The translations under genes and the position numbers were made by a program. From Curvibacter lanceolatus ATCC 14669 (GTDB lineage Bacteria > Pseudomonadota > Gammaproteobacteria > Burkholderiales > Burkholderiaceae_C), in assembly GCF_000381265.1 (NCBI RefSeq), contig NZ_KB906259.1, positions 248,001 to 312,000 of the forward strand: DNA of 64,000 nucleotides, written 5' to 3'. Under the pieces are notes generated by a model, which worked only from the letters and a program-made list of their open reading frames with translations, did not search any database and was not told the DNA's origin. This document shows positions 17,075 through 25,868 of this stretch, piece by piece. How positions within the stretch are numbered: position 1 is the stretch's first letter; each line of letters opens with the position of its first letter.

Positions 17075-19540
17075 TCAGATCACGGTGAGCTTGGCCACGC
17101 TCAGGGCCAGCCACTTCACGCCGTGGCGCGGAAAGTTGACCTGGGCGCGGGCGTCGGCGCCACTGCCGTCCACCGTGAGCACCTGGCCTTCGCCGAACTT
17201 GTTGTGGAACACCTTCATGCCGGCGCGCAGGCCCTGCGGCGGCTCGGCCTTTTGCGGCGGCAGCGGGGCCGGGGCGGCTGCGGTGTAGGACGAGAAATCG
17301 GGCAGGCTGCTGCGCGAGCCGCCGAACGATGAGCCACCGCCTGAACGGGCCCCACCGCCAAAACCGCCTCCGAAACCACCCGCAGAGGGTGCCGAAAACC
17401 CCTGCTGCTTGGGCGTGAGCCATTTGAGCGCGGTCTCGGGCAGCTCTTCAAAGAAGCGGCTGCGCAGGTTGTAGCGGGTCTGGCCGTGCAGCATGCGGGT
17501 CTGCGAGTGGCTCAGGTACAGGCGCTTGCGGGCCCGGGTGATGGCCACATACATCAGGCGGCGCTCTTCCTCCAGGCCTTCGTAATCGCTCATCGAGTTC
17601 TCGTGCGGGAACAGGCCTTCTTCGAGCCCGGTGATGAACACCGCATCAAACTCCAGCCCCTTGGACGAGTGCACGGTCATGAGCTGCACCGCGTCCTGCC
17701 CGGCCTGGGCCTGGTTGTCGCCGGCCTCCAGCGCCGCATGGGTCAGGAAGGCGGCCAGGGGCGACAGGGTTTCGCCGGTTTCGGCGTCGGGGGGCAGCGG
17801 GTCGTCGGCCTGGATCAGGGGGCGGCTCAGGTCCAGGCCCTGGCTGGCGGGGGACTGGCTCAGCGGCTGGCTGAGCGTGGCCACCTGCTGCTCGGCCGAC
17901 ATGGCCACCGCATCGCGGCCAAAGCCCTCCTGGGTGACAAAGCTCTCGGCCGCGTTGACCAGTTCCTCCAGGTTCTCCAGCCGGTCGGCGCCTTCGCGGT
18001 CGGCCTTGTAGTGCTCGAGCAGGTCGCTCTGCGCCAGCACCAGCTCGATGATCTCGCGCAGGGTCTTGCCCTCGGTCTGCTCGCGCATCACGTCGATGCG
18101 GGCCACAAAGGCGGCGATGTTGGTGCCGGCCTTGCCGCTCAAGGCGCTGACGGCGTCGTGCAGCGAGCAGCCGGCCGCCCGGGCCGCGTCCTGCAACTGC
18201 TCGATGCTGCGCGCCCCGATGCCGCGCGGCGGGAAGTTGACCACGCGCAGAAAACTGGTGTCGTCGTTCGGGTTCTCCAGCAGGCGCAGGTAGGCCAGCG
18301 CGTGCTTGATTTCAGCCCGCTCGAAGAAGCGCAGGCCGCCGTACACGCGGTAGGGAATGCCGTTGTTGAACAGGCCGGTTTCGATCACCCGGCTTTGCGC
18401 GTTGCTGCGGTAGAGCACCGCGATTTCCTTGCGCTCGAAACCGGGCTCGCTGCCCTGGTCGCGGATGAGGTTCTTGATCTCGTCGATCATCCAGGTGGCT
18501 TCGGCGAAATCGCTGCTGGCCTCGAACACGCGCACCGGCTCGCCCGGGCCCTGGTTGGTGCGCAAGGTCTTGCCCAGGCGCTTCTTGTTGTGGCTGATCA
18601 GCTCGTTGGCCGAGTCGAGGATGTTGCTGTAGCTGCGGTAGTTCTGCTCGAGCTTGATCTGGTGGCGCACCTGGAACTCGCGCACGAAATCGGCCATGTT
18701 GCCCACGCGGGCGCCACGGAAGGCATAGATGCTCTGATCGTCGTCGCCCACGGCCAGCACCGCATTGCCCTCGCCGCACAGCATCTTGATCCAGGCGTAC
18801 TGCAGCTTGTTGGTGTCCTGGAACTCGTCGATCAGGATGTGGCGGAAGCGCCGCTGGTAGTGCTCGCGCACGGGGTCGTTGTCGCGCAGCAGCTCGTAGC
18901 TGCGCAGCATCAGCTCGCCGAAGTCGACCACGCCCTCGCGCTGGCACTGCTCTTCATAAAGCTGGTAGATCTCGACCTTCTTGCGGGTTTCCTCGTCACG
19001 CGCCTCGACCATGGCCGGGCGCAGGCCGTCTTCCTTGCAGCCCGAGATGAACCACTGGGTCTGCTTGGCCGGAAAGCGCTCGTCGTCGATGTTGAACTGC
19101 TTCATCAGCCGCTTGATGGCCGAGAGCTGGTCTTGCGTGTCGAGGATCTGGAAGCTCTGCGGCAGGTTGGCCAGCTTCCAGTGCGCCCGCAAAAATCGGT
19201 TGCACAGGCCGTGGAAGGTGCCGATCCACATGCCGCGCACGTTGACGGGCAGCATGGCGCCCAGGCGCAGCAGCATCTCCTTGGCGGCTTTGTTGGTGAA
19301 GGTGACCGCCATCAGCCCGCCGGGCGTGACCTGGCCGGTCTGCAGCAGCCAGGCGATGCGGGTGGTCAGCACCCGGGTCTTGCCCGATCCGGCCCCGGCC
19401 AGGATCAGCGCGTGCTCGGGCGGCAGGGCAACGGCCTGACGTTGTTCGTCATTGAGTTGGGCCAGCAGCGGCGAGGCCATCGCGGCGGGCGCCGGGGTGG
19501 CGGGCGCCGGCGCGTCGAACAGGGAATTTTGCGGGGACAT
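17075..19540 (-). CDS. uvrD: UvrD-type ATP-dependent 3'-5' DNA helicase
   Basis: An 821-residue superfamily 1 helicase used in nucleotide excision and mismatch repair. Motifs in order: Walker A LAGAGSGKTRVL (about 48), DEFQDTN (about 238), GDDDQSIYAFRGA (about 265), VMTVHSSKGLEFD (about 620) and YVAITRARKRLYL (about 665). The C-terminal ~120 residues contain a Gly/Ser-rich linker (FGGGFGGGARSGGGSSFGG) followed by a small domain with GMKVFHNKFGEGQVL, as in UvrD and PcrA. ATG 19540 was chosen because it gives the usual N terminus ahead of LNDEQRQAV; the frame extends upstream without coding signal. It could be called Rep-like, but the C terminus favours UvrD. Confidence 0.94.
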   Translation of the reverse strand: MSPQNSLFDAPAPATPAPAAMASPLLAQLNDEQRQAVALPPEHALILAGAGSGKTRVLTTRIAWLLQTGQVTPGGLMAVTFTNKAAKEMLLRLGAMLPVNVRGMWIGTFHGLCNRFLRAHWKLANLPQSFQILDTQDQLSAIKRLMKQFNIDDERFPAKQTQWFISGCKEDGLRPAMVEARDEETRKKVEIYQLYEEQCQREGVVDFGELMLRSYELLRDNDPVREHYQRRFRHILIDEFQDTNKLQYAWIKMLCGEGNAVLAVGDDDQSIYAFRGARVGNMADFVREFQVRHQIKLEQNYRSYSNILDSANELISHNKKRLGKTLRTNQGPGEPVRVFEASSDFAEATWMIDEIKNLIRDQGSEPGFERKEIAVLYRSNAQSRVIETGLFNNGIPYRVYGGLRFFERAEIKHALAYLRLLENPNDDTSFLRVVNFPPRGIGARSIEQLQDAARAAGCSLHDAVSALSGKAGTNIAAFVARIDVMREQTEGKTLREIIELVLAQSDLLEHYKADREGADRLENLEELVNAAESFVTQEGFGRDAVAMSAEQQVATLSQPLSQSPASQGLDLSRPLIQADDPLPPDAETGETLSPLAAFLTHAALEAGDNQAQAGQDAVQLMTVHSSKGLEFDAVFITGLEEGLFPHENSMSDYEGLEEERRLMYVAITRARKRLYLSHSQTRMLHGQTRYNLRSRFFEELPETALKWLTPKQQGFSAPSAGGFGGGFGGGARSGGGSSFGGSRSSLPDFSSYTAAAPAPLPPQKAEPPQGLRAGMKVFHNKFGEGQVLTVDGSGADARAQVNFPRHGVKWLALSVAKLTVI

Positions 19541-19546
19541 GGCGCC

Positions 19547-19552
19547 ATTGTA
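19547..19552 (-). promoter_or_regulatory. Candidate -10 box (TACAAT) 6 bases before uvrD ATG
   Basis: On the minus strand TACAAT is followed by GGCGCC and then the ATG at 19540. Transcription from this box would begin at about the A of the start codon. No Shine-Dalgarno sequence is present, in line with a leaderless mRNA. No clear -35 hexamer was found, so this is position-based. Confidence 0.35.
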
Positions 19553-19583
19553 GAAAGCCGCACCCCGGTGGGCGGCGCCGCGC

Positions 19584-20471
19584 TCAACGCGCGGGGTTGG
19601 GCGGCCTGACCGGGTCGAGCACCAGGTCTTTCTGGAAGCCCTGCCAGAGCGCATCACGCCGCTGCAGGGCCTGGCTCACCTCCTCGCTGCGGCCCTGGGC
19701 CACGGCGCTGACCAGGGCATTGCACAAGAAGAAGGCCGCGGTGTACGAGTCGAACGGCGAGGCATTGGCCGTGTGCACCTGCAGCCAGTGGCTGGCGTGC
19801 TCGATCACCGGGGCGGCCGGGCCGTCGGTGAGGGCCAGCACCTCGCAGCCCTGGCGCCGGAAATGCCGGGCCGCGTGCAGCGCACTGGCGGAATAGCGGC
19901 GGATGGTGAACACCAGCAGCACGTCGGGCGGCTCCACCCACAAGAGCTTGTCGACCACGGCCGGCGCCCCGGCGCTGAGGTCGTGCACGCCGGGGCGGCA
20001 CATGTTGAGGTGGGCCACCAGGTAGGCGCCGATCGGGGCGCTGTTCTTTTCGGCCATCACGAACAGGCGCCCGCGGGGCTGGCTCAGGCACTCCACCACC
20101 TTGGCAAACACCGACAGATCGATGCCGTCGCGGGTGGCGGCCAGGTTGTGCTGGTCGTGCAGCAAGGCGTCGTCGATGCACTCGTTCAGGCTGCGGTGCG
20201 CGCCCAGGGTGGCGCTGGCCCGCTGGCCCGCCGAGTGCAGGCGCGTGCTGACCACGCCGCGGGCCTCGCGCCGGACCTCGGCCAGGCTGGCATAGCCCAG
20301 CTTGGCGAACAGGCGCACCACGGTGGAGGCGCTGGTGCCCACCGCGGCGGCCATGGCGCTGGCCGAGTCCAGCACGCTGTCGGGGTAGCCCCGCATGAGG
20401 CCGTCGGCCAGGGCGCGCTCGCTGGCGGTCAAGGTGTTGGCATGGCGCACCAGGCGCTCGGTCAGAAGCAT
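19584..20471 (-). CDS. MurR/RpiR-family transcriptional regulator
   Basis: A 295-residue regulator with an N-terminal HTH_6 domain (about 1-75: SASAMAAAVGTSASTVVRLF) and a C-terminal SIS domain (about 115-250: GRLFVMAEKNSAPIGAYL, DVLLVFTIRRYSASALHA). SIS domains usually bind a phosphosugar; in this group many regulators control amino-acid or peptide catabolism instead. It is divergent from the M20 peptidase and Bug receptor genes, with 105 bp between starts holding two AT-rich palindromes that are likely its operators. The natural guess is that it represses or activates the peptidase operon and itself. The effector is unknown. Confidence 0.9.
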   Translation of the reverse strand: MLLTERLVRHANTLTASERALADGLMRGYPDSVLDSASAMAAAVGTSASTVVRLFAKLGYASLAEVRREARGVVSTRLHSAGQRASATLGAHRSLNECIDDALLHDQHNLAATRDGIDLSVFAKVVECLSQPRGRLFVMAEKNSAPIGAYLVAHLNMCRPGVHDLSAGAPAVVDKLLWVEPPDVLLVFTIRRYSASALHAARHFRRQGCEVLALTDGPAAPVIEHASHWLQVHTANASPFDSYTAAFFLCNALVSAVAQGRSEEVSQALQRRDALWQGFQKDLVLDPVRPPNPAR

Positions 20472-20520
20472 GTCGGTCTCTCAAAAAACAACGGACGGCG
20501 GGGCCAAGCATAGCGATGGC

Positions 20521-20540
20521 ATTGCAATAAATATTGCAAT
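20521..20540. promoter_or_regulatory. Palindromic operator candidate 1 (RpiR)
   Basis: A perfect inverted repeat of 9 bases per arm with a 2-base AA centre: ATTGCAATA, AA, TATTGCAAT. It is strikingly AT-rich for this genome and lies between the divergent RpiR and peptidase genes. Its centre is 30 bp, about three helical turns, from the second palindrome, so two dimers would bind on one DNA face. Confidence 0.6.
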
Positions 20541-20552
20541 GAATATGATTTG

Positions 20553-20568
20553 TGAAATATTTATTTCA
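20553..20568. promoter_or_regulatory. Palindromic operator candidate 2 (RpiR)
   Basis: A perfect inverted repeat TGAAATA, TT, TATTTCA, ending 8 bases before the peptidase ATG. The TGAAAT/ATTTCA arms with a short A/T centre resemble operators described for RpiR-family proteins. Binding here would block ribosome access or transcription start for the peptidase gene. Confidence 0.6.
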
Positions 20569-20576
20569 AACGCACC

Positions 20577-21764
20577 ATGAATCAAGCCCCTGCCACCCCA
20601 GTCCAAGCCGTTTCTCTTGCCGAACAGCGCCGCCAGGTCTGCGACTGGCTGGCCAGCCAGCGCGGCGAGATGGAAGCCATGCTGGCGCGCATCGTCAACA
20701 CCGACAGCGGCAGCCGCCAGAGCGCCGGCATCGAGCAGGTGGCCAGCCTGCTGCGCGCACCGCTGGAGCAGGCCGGCTGGCGCACCGAATGGCTGGCCCA
20801 GCCGGGCTACGGCGCCTGCCTGCAGGCCGAGCTGCCCGGGCAAGACCCCCAAGCTGCCCCGGTGCTGCTGCTGGGCCACATGGACACGGTGTTTCCGGCC
20901 GGCACCGCCGCCGCCCGGCCCTACCGGGTGGAAGACGGCAAGGCCTTCGGCCCCGGCGTGGCCGACATGAAGTCGGGCCTGGTGCTGCACACCTGGGTGG
21001 CCCAGGCCCTGGCCCGCAGCGGTGGCGCGCCCCGGCCGCTGAGGCTGTTCTTCTCGTGCGACGAAGAGATCGGCTCGCCCGCCACGCGCGGCGCCATCCG
21101 CCAGGCGGCCCAGGGCTGCCATGCGGTGCTCAATGCCGAGCCCGGCCGCATCAGCGGCAATGTGGTGACCTCGCGCAAGGGCTCGTGCGTGACGGTGTTC
21201 GAGGTGGAGGGCGTGGCCGCCCACGCCGGCATCAACCCGGCCCAGGGCGCCAGCGCCATCGGCGCCCTGGCGCTCAAGATCGTGGCCCTGCACGCCCTCA
21301 ATGGGCTTGAAGACGGCGTGACGGCCAATGTGGGCCACATCGAGGGCGGCATGGCGGCCAATGTGGTGGCCCCGCTGGCCCGCGCCCAGCTCGACCTGCG
21401 CTACACCGCCGACACCGACCTGCCCCGCCTGCTGGAGACGGTGCGCCAGATCATCGAAGCCCCCAGCCTGGAGCGCACCCGTGGCCGCATCATCGAACAG
21501 CACAGCACCCTGCCCATGGCCCCGACCCCGGCGCCGCTGCTGCAGCTGTACCAGCGCAGTGCCGCCGAAGCCGGCTTTGCGGTCGAGGGCGAATTCACCG
21601 GCGGTGCGGCCGACAGCGGCATCACCTCGTCAATGGGCATCCCAACCCTGTGCGCCCTGGGGCCCGTGGGCGGCTATGCCCACAGCGAACGCGAGTTCTG
21701 CCTGCTCGACACCCTGGTGCCCCGCGCCCAGGCCCTGGCACTGACGGTGCTCGGGCTGGACTGA
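20577..21764 (+). CDS. M20-family metallopeptidase, glutamate carboxypeptidase-like
   Basis: A 395-residue cytoplasmic di-zinc hydrolase of the M20/ArgE/carboxypeptidase G2 group. The metal and catalytic residues can be placed: His101 and Asp103 (LLLGHMDTVFP), Asp130 (GPGVADMKSG), Glu163/164 (CDEEIGS), Glu188 (NAEPGR), and a late His in YAHSERE. The dimerisation domain sits near 195-300. Such enzymes remove a C-terminal glutamate or other residue from N-acyl amino acids, folates or peptides. It has no signal peptide. The gene is 35 bp before a Bug receptor, so the pair probably imports and hydrolyses an N-acylated or peptide-like acid, under RpiR control. Exact substrate unknown. Confidence 0.9.
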   Translation: MNQAPATPVQAVSLAEQRRQVCDWLASQRGEMEAMLARIVNTDSGSRQSAGIEQVASLLRAPLEQAGWRTEWLAQPGYGACLQAELPGQDPQAAPVLLLGHMDTVFPAGTAAARPYRVEDGKAFGPGVADMKSGLVLHTWVAQALARSGGAPRPLRLFFSCDEEIGSPATRGAIRQAAQGCHAVLNAEPGRISGNVVTSRKGSCVTVFEVEGVAAHAGINPAQGASAIGALALKIVALHALNGLEDGVTANVGHIEGGMAANVVAPLARAQLDLRYTADTDLPRLLETVRQIIEAPSLERTRGRIIEQHSTLPMAPTPAPLLQLYQRSAAEAGFAVEGEFTGGAADSGITSSMGIPTLCALGPVGGYAHSEREFCLLDTLVPRAQALALTVLGLD

Positions 21765-21799
21765 CCTGATTTCTTTGTCTCTGAACTGGAGCTCACCCC

Positions 21800-22816
21800 A
21801 TGAAGCACACCCCTCTGTCTGCACTGCCCCTGATGCCACGCCGCCGCCTGCTGGCCGGTGGCCTGGGCCTGGCCGCACTGTCCAACCCGCTGGCCAGCCT
21901 GGCCGACGGCGACAAATACCCCTCGCGCCCGATCAACCTGATCGTGCCCTTCCCGCCCGGCGGCTCGGTGGACGTGATGGCCCGCACCTATGCCGACCCC
22001 TTGGGGCGCCTGCTGGGCGTGCCCATCGTGATCGACCACAGACCGGGGGCCGGCGGCTCGATCGGCAGCCAGTTCGTGGCGCGCGCCAAGCCTGACGGCT
22101 ACACCCTGGTCGTGTCGTCGCAAAGCAGCCACCTGGCCAACCCACTGGTGCAACCCAAGCTGGGCTACGACCCGATCAAGGATTTCGAATCGATCGCCAT
22201 CCTGGGCCGCCAGCCCAACGTGCTGGTGGTGCACCCCAGCCTGCCGGTGCGCACCTTCCAGGAGTTTCTGGCCTATGTGAAGGAGCGCCCGGGCCAGCTC
22301 AACTTCTGCTCGGCAGGGGCTGGCAGCATGGGTCAGTTGAACGTCGAGATGCTGATGCTCAACACCGGCATCAAGGCCACCCACGTGCCCTACAAGGGCG
22401 GCTCGCCGCTGATCACGGCCATCCTGAGCAACGAGGTTCAGTTTGCCCTCGACAACCTGGTGATCATGGTGCCCCACATCCAGGCCGGCAAGATGCGCGC
22501 CCTGGCCGTGGCCTCGCCCACCCGCCTGCCCCAGTTGCCCGATGTGCCCACCTTCACCGAGCTGGGCCACGCCAACCTGAACCAGACCTCCTGGACCGGT
22601 CTGGCCGCGCCGGCCAACACCCCCGCCCCGGTGGTGCAGGCCCTGTACAAGGCCGTGCGCGAGGTGGCCACCAGCGCCGCCATGCAAGACACCCTGAAGC
22701 AGCGTGGCGTGATCGCCCCCGAGGAGATGTCGCCCAAGGACTTCGAGAAGATGATGGCCGATCGCCTGGTGGTGTATGGCGACGTGGTGCGCCGCGCCAA
22801 CGTGAAGCCCGAATGA
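21800..22816 (+). CDS. Bug/TctC-type tripartite tricarboxylate receptor, exported
   Basis: A 338-residue receptor with a leader containing PRRRLLAGGLGLAALSNPL and cleavage near LASLADG. The run of three arginines suggests Tat or Sec export. Family motifs are RPINLIVPFPPGGSVDVMAR, VIDHRPGAGGSIGSQFVA, PDGYTLVVSSQ, HVPYKGGSPLITAILS and LAAPANTPAPVV. GGAGCTCACCCC precedes the ATG. The gene follows the M20 peptidase by 35 bp, so the ligand may be the peptidase substrate. No TctA/TctB permease is adjacent. Confidence 0.93.
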   Translation: MKHTPLSALPLMPRRRLLAGGLGLAALSNPLASLADGDKYPSRPINLIVPFPPGGSVDVMARTYADPLGRLLGVPIVIDHRPGAGGSIGSQFVARAKPDGYTLVVSSQSSHLANPLVQPKLGYDPIKDFESIAILGRQPNVLVVHPSLPVRTFQEFLAYVKERPGQLNFCSAGAGSMGQLNVEMLMLNTGIKATHVPYKGGSPLITAILSNEVQFALDNLVIMVPHIQAGKMRALAVASPTRLPQLPDVPTFTELGHANLNQTSWTGLAAPANTPAPVVQALYKAVREVATSAAMQDTLKQRGVIAPEEMSPKDFEKMMADRLVVYGDVVRRANVKPE

Positions 22817-22899
22817 ACCTGAAGCCCGAATAGGCCCCGCCCGGCAGGGGCCGGGCCGCCTGTGCGACCATGGTGCATCCCCCGCCCTGGAGTTGCACC

Positions 22900-23622
22900 A
22901 TGTTTCTTCGCGCCCCGGCCCTCGTCGGTCTGGCGGTTCTGACCGCGCTGCTGGCCTCTGCGGCGGCCCACGCCCAATCCACCTGCAGCAGCGACGGCCA
23001 GGCCAGCCCGCGCGCCGTGCGCGAGCGCTTTCTGTCGGCGCAATGCGCCGACTGCTGGGCCACCGCCGGCTCGGCCGTGCCGGCCGGCACCGTGGCACTC
23101 GACTGGATCGTGCCCTCGGCCGAACAAGGTGATGAGGCCCCGCTGTCGGCGGCAGCCACCCGAGACAGCCTCGAGCGCCTGCCCCGCTGGGGCCTGACAG
23201 AAGAAGCCGTGCGGCAAAGCACCACCACCGCCCTCGAAAAAACCCACCCGCCAGCCACCCGGCAAGGCCGCCTGCGCGTGGCCCAGGGGCGGGCCGTGAA
23301 CGACTACATCGGCACCTCGGTGCAATGGCAATCCCCCCAAAAACAAGCTGGCCAAAGCCTTTGGCTGCTGCTGGTCGAGGCACTGCCGGCCGGCACCGAG
23401 GGTTCGCCCGTGGCCCGGCTGCTGGTGCGCAACAGCCTGAACCTCGAGCTGCCCCGCCCTGCCTCCAAGCCCTGGCGAGAGCTGCGCGCCATGCGCATCC
23501 CCGAAGGGGCCAACCCCGAGCGGCTGCAGCTGCTGGGCTGGGTGCAGGATGCCCGTGGCCGTATGCTGGCCATAAGTGAAACCGTATGCGAAAACACCCC
23601 GGAAACCGGGGCAGGTCGATAG
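22900..23622 (+). CDS. Hypothetical exported protein with CxxC motif
   Basis: A 240-residue protein I do not recognise. ATG 22900 ([11 protein letters not shown]) gives a clear signal peptide ending AAAHAQ-S, so the mature protein is periplasmic or secreted. Early in the mature part are Cys residues in STCSS and a CADC motif ([12 protein letters not shown]), followed by LDWIVPS. That is faintly reminiscent of thioredoxin-like folds, but no thioredoxin core can be traced. The rest is soluble with no transmembrane helix. It lies 83 bp after the Bug receptor and ends just before a terminator, so it may be the last gene of the RpiR-controlled transcript or an independent gene. Confidence 0.7.
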   Translation: MFLRAPALVGLAVLTALLASAAAHAQSTCSSDGQASPRAVRERFLSAQCADCWATAGSAVPAGTVALDWIVPSAEQGDEAPLSAAATRDSLERLPRWGLTEEAVRQSTTTALEKTHPPATRQGRLRVAQGRAVNDYIGTSVQWQSPQKQAGQSLWLLLVEALPAGTEGSPVARLLVRNSLNLELPRPASKPWRELRAMRIPEGANPERLQLLGWVQDARGRMLAISETVCENTPETGAGR

Positions 23623-23630
23623 AATCAAGC

Positions 23631-23662
23631 ACCGGGCCCAAGATTCTTGCGCCCGGTTTTTT
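23631..23662 (+). terminator. Rho-independent terminator
   Basis: Stem ACCGGGC (23631-23637) and GCCCGGT (23651-23657), a 13-base loop, then a run of six T (23657-23662). It begins 9 bases after the stop of the preceding exported-protein gene and should end the peptidase/Bug transcript before guaC. Confidence 0.75.
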
Positions 23663-23774
23663 GTGGCCGGTATCTGCGTCCTACACGACGTCTGCGATGC
23701 CCGCGCCGCTCAGGCCGGTCTCAAGCCAAGCGCTCAATCGTTTTTCAACGACCCTTCTGGAGCTTGGTTTTCTC

Positions 23775-24752
23775 ATGGAAATTTTCGACTACGACAACAT
23801 CCTTCTGCTGCCGCGCCAATGCCGCGTGGAGAGCCGGTCCGAGTGCGACGCCAGCGTCGAACTGGGCGGACGGCGCTTCCGCCTGCCGGTGGTGCCGGCC
23901 AACATGAAGACGGTGGTCAATGAAAGCATCTGCCTGTGGCTGGCGCAGCACGGCTACTTCTACGTGATGCACCGCTTTGACATCGACAACGTGAAGTTCG
24001 TGCGCGACATGCATGAACAGGGCGCGTATGCCTCGATCTCGCTGGGCGTCAAGGCCCCCGACTACGAGACCGTCAACACCCTGGCCGCCAGCGAACTGGT
24101 GCCCGAGTACATCACCATCGACATCGCCCACGGCCATGCCGAGAGCGTGAAGAACATGATTGCCCACATCAAGAACAAGCTGCCCACAGCATTCGTGATT
24201 GCCGGCAACGTGGGCACGCCCGAGGCCATCATCGACCTCGAAAACTGGGGCGCCGACGCCACCAAGGTGGGCATCGGCCCGGGCAAGGTGTGCATCACCA
24301 AGCTCAAGACCGGCTTTGGCACCGGCGGCTGGCAGCTGTCGGCCCTGAAGTGGTGTGCCCGGGTGGCCACCAAGCCCATCATTGCCGACGGCGGCATCCG
24401 CGAGCATGGCGACATCGCCAAGAGCATCCGCTTTGGCGCCACCTTCGTGATGATCGGCTCCATGCTGGCCGGCCACGAGGAATCGCCCGGCGCCACGGTC
24501 GAGGTGGATGGCCGCCTCTACAAGGAGTACTACGGCTCGGCCTCCGACTTCAACAAGGGTGAATACCGCCACGTGGAAGGCAAGCGCATCCTGGAACCCG
24601 TCAAGGGCCAACTGGCCGACACCCTGATCGAGATGGAGCAGGACGTGCAAAGCTCGATCAGCTACTCGGGCGGCAAGAAGCTGATGGACATCCGCAAGGT
24701 GAATTACGTGATCCTGGGCGGCGACAACGCCGGCGAGCACCTGCTGATGTGA
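23775..24752 (+). CDS. guaC: GMP reductase
   Basis: A 325-residue enzyme of the IMP dehydrogenase/GMP reductase fold that turns GMP into IMP with NADPH for purine salvage. The catalytic Cys173 lies in the loop [11 protein letters not shown], followed by [14 protein letters not shown] and [15 protein letters not shown], which bind the phosphate. No CBS domains are present and the length suits GMP reductase, not IMP dehydrogenase. The residues around the Cys and the compact size match the type common in Bacillus and Comamonadaceae. ATG 23775 gives [14 protein letters not shown]; an in-frame upstream extension is not conserved-looking. Downstream is a separate gene 172 bp away. Confidence 0.93.
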   Translation: MEIFDYDNILLLPRQCRVESRSECDASVELGGRRFRLPVVPANMKTVVNESICLWLAQHGYFYVMHRFDIDNVKFVRDMHEQGAYASISLGVKAPDYETVNTLAASELVPEYITIDIAHGHAESVKNMIAHIKNKLPTAFVIAGNVGTPEAIIDLENWGADATKVGIGPGKVCITKLKTGFGTGGWQLSALKWCARVATKPIIADGGIREHGDIAKSIRFGATFVMIGSMLAGHEESPGATVEVDGRLYKEYYGSASDFNKGEYRHVEGKRILEPVKGQLADTLIEMEQDVQSSISYSGGKKLMDIRKVNYVILGGDNAGEHLLM

Positions 24753-24924
24753 GCCATGCCCGCCGCAGGGCGCCTGAAGCCCTGCGCGGCACCGGGTTGA
24801 CAGCCCCCTGACAGCGAGGCGGGGGCAAATTGCACGATCATTCAGGGTCATGGACGGGCCCTTGCTGTGGCCCGTCGCCGGAAACTGCCCTCACAGGGCC
24901 CTGTTCGATCCACCGCTTCAGCCC

Positions 24925-25821
24925 ATGACCACCGCCACCCCCTCCCCCCAACCCACCATCGCCGTGCTCGGCATCGGCCTCATGGGCTTCCCGCTGGCGC
25001 GCCGGCTGTGCGAGGCCGGCTTTGCCGTGCATGCCTGGAACCGCAGCCGAGACAAGGCCGAGCGTCTGCTGCCCTTTGGCGCCACCGTGCATGACAGCCC
25101 GGGCGCCGCCGTGGCCCAGGCCGACCTGGTGGTGAGCCTGCTGGAAAACGGCGCCGTGGTCGGCGACGTGCTGTTCAAGCAAGGGGCGGCCTCCGCCATG
25201 CGCCCCGGCACCCTGGTGGTGGACATGGCCTCGATCAAGCCCGCCGAGGCACGCGACCACGCCGCCCGCCTCAGTGAACAGGGCGTGGCCCACCTGGACG
25301 CCCCGGTCTCAGGGGGCACGGTGGGGGCCGAGCAGGGCACGCTGGCCATCATGGCGGGCGGGCGCGCCGCCGACTACGAACGCGCCCTGCCCGTCTTCAA
25401 GGTGTTTGGCCGCGCCACCCATGTGGGCCCGCATGGCGCCGGCCAGTTGGCCAAGCTCGCCAACCAGATGATCGTGGGCATCACCATCGGCGCCGTCGCC
25501 GAAGCCCTGCTGTTTGCCGCCAAGGGCGGGGCCGACATGGCCAAGGTGCGCGAAGCCATCGGCGGCGGCTTTGCCGAGAGCCGCATCCTGCAACTGCACG
25601 GCCAACGCATGGTCGAACGCGACTTTGCACCGCGTGCGCGCATGTCGGTGCAACTCAAGGACATGCGCAACGCCCTGGACACCGCCCAGGACATCGGCTT
25701 CGATGCCCCGGTCACCGCCCTGTTCGAATCGCTCTACGCCAGCGGCATCGAGCACGGCCTGACCGATCTGGACCACTCCGGCCTGTTCGTCGAACTGGCC
25801 AGCCGCAACGGCATGAGCTGA
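24925..25821 (+). CDS. NAD(P)-dependent beta-hydroxyacid dehydrogenase (HIBADH/GarR family)
   Basis: A 298-residue dehydrogenase of the 3-hydroxyisobutyrate/tartronate semialdehyde reductase family. The Rossmann motif LGIGLMGFPLARRL is at about 14-27, the substrate motif DAPVSGGTVGAEQGTL at about 125-140, and the catalytic Lys177 is in GAGQLAKLANQ. Substrates in this family are short 3-hydroxyacids or 2-hydroxy-3-oxopropionate. No glycolate or valine pathway gene is adjacent to narrow it. ATG 24925 starts just before the nucleotide fold; the longer in-frame start at 24850 adds non-family residues. Confidence 0.9.
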   Translation: MTTATPSPQPTIAVLGIGLMGFPLARRLCEAGFAVHAWNRSRDKAERLLPFGATVHDSPGAAVAQADLVVSLLENGAVVGDVLFKQGAASAMRPGTLVVDMASIKPAEARDHAARLSEQGVAHLDAPVSGGTVGAEQGTLAIMAGGRAADYERALPVFKVFGRATHVGPHGAGQLAKLANQMIVGITIGAVAEALLFAAKGGADMAKVREAIGGGFAESRILQLHGQRMVERDFAPRARMSVQLKDMRNALDTAQDIGFDAPVTALFESLYASGIEHGLTDLDHSGLFVELASRNGMS

Positions 25822-25834
25822 CCCGATTCGGCCC

Positions 25835-25863
25835 CGAACAAGATTTTTTAAAAATTTTGTTCG
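25835..25863. promoter_or_regulatory. 29-bp AT-rich near-perfect palindrome
   Basis: The arms are 14 bases with one mismatch around a single central T. The ends are CGAACAA and TTGTTCG and the core is T/A runs. It lies 13 bases after the dehydrogenase stop and just upstream of the tRNA promoter. It could be a bidirectional terminator (hairpin with a U-rich side) or a binding site for a global regulator. Which one cannot be decided from sequence. Confidence 0.5.
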
Positions 25864-25868
25864 AAAGC

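Noticed and set aside
17486-19609. 707-codon plus-strand frame opposite uvrD
   Set aside because: The minus strand encodes all helicase motifs; the plus frame is compositional shadow.
23775-24752. guaC considered as guaB (IMP dehydrogenase)
   Set aside because: No CBS domains, short length, and the catalytic loop GPGKVCITK matches GMP reductase.
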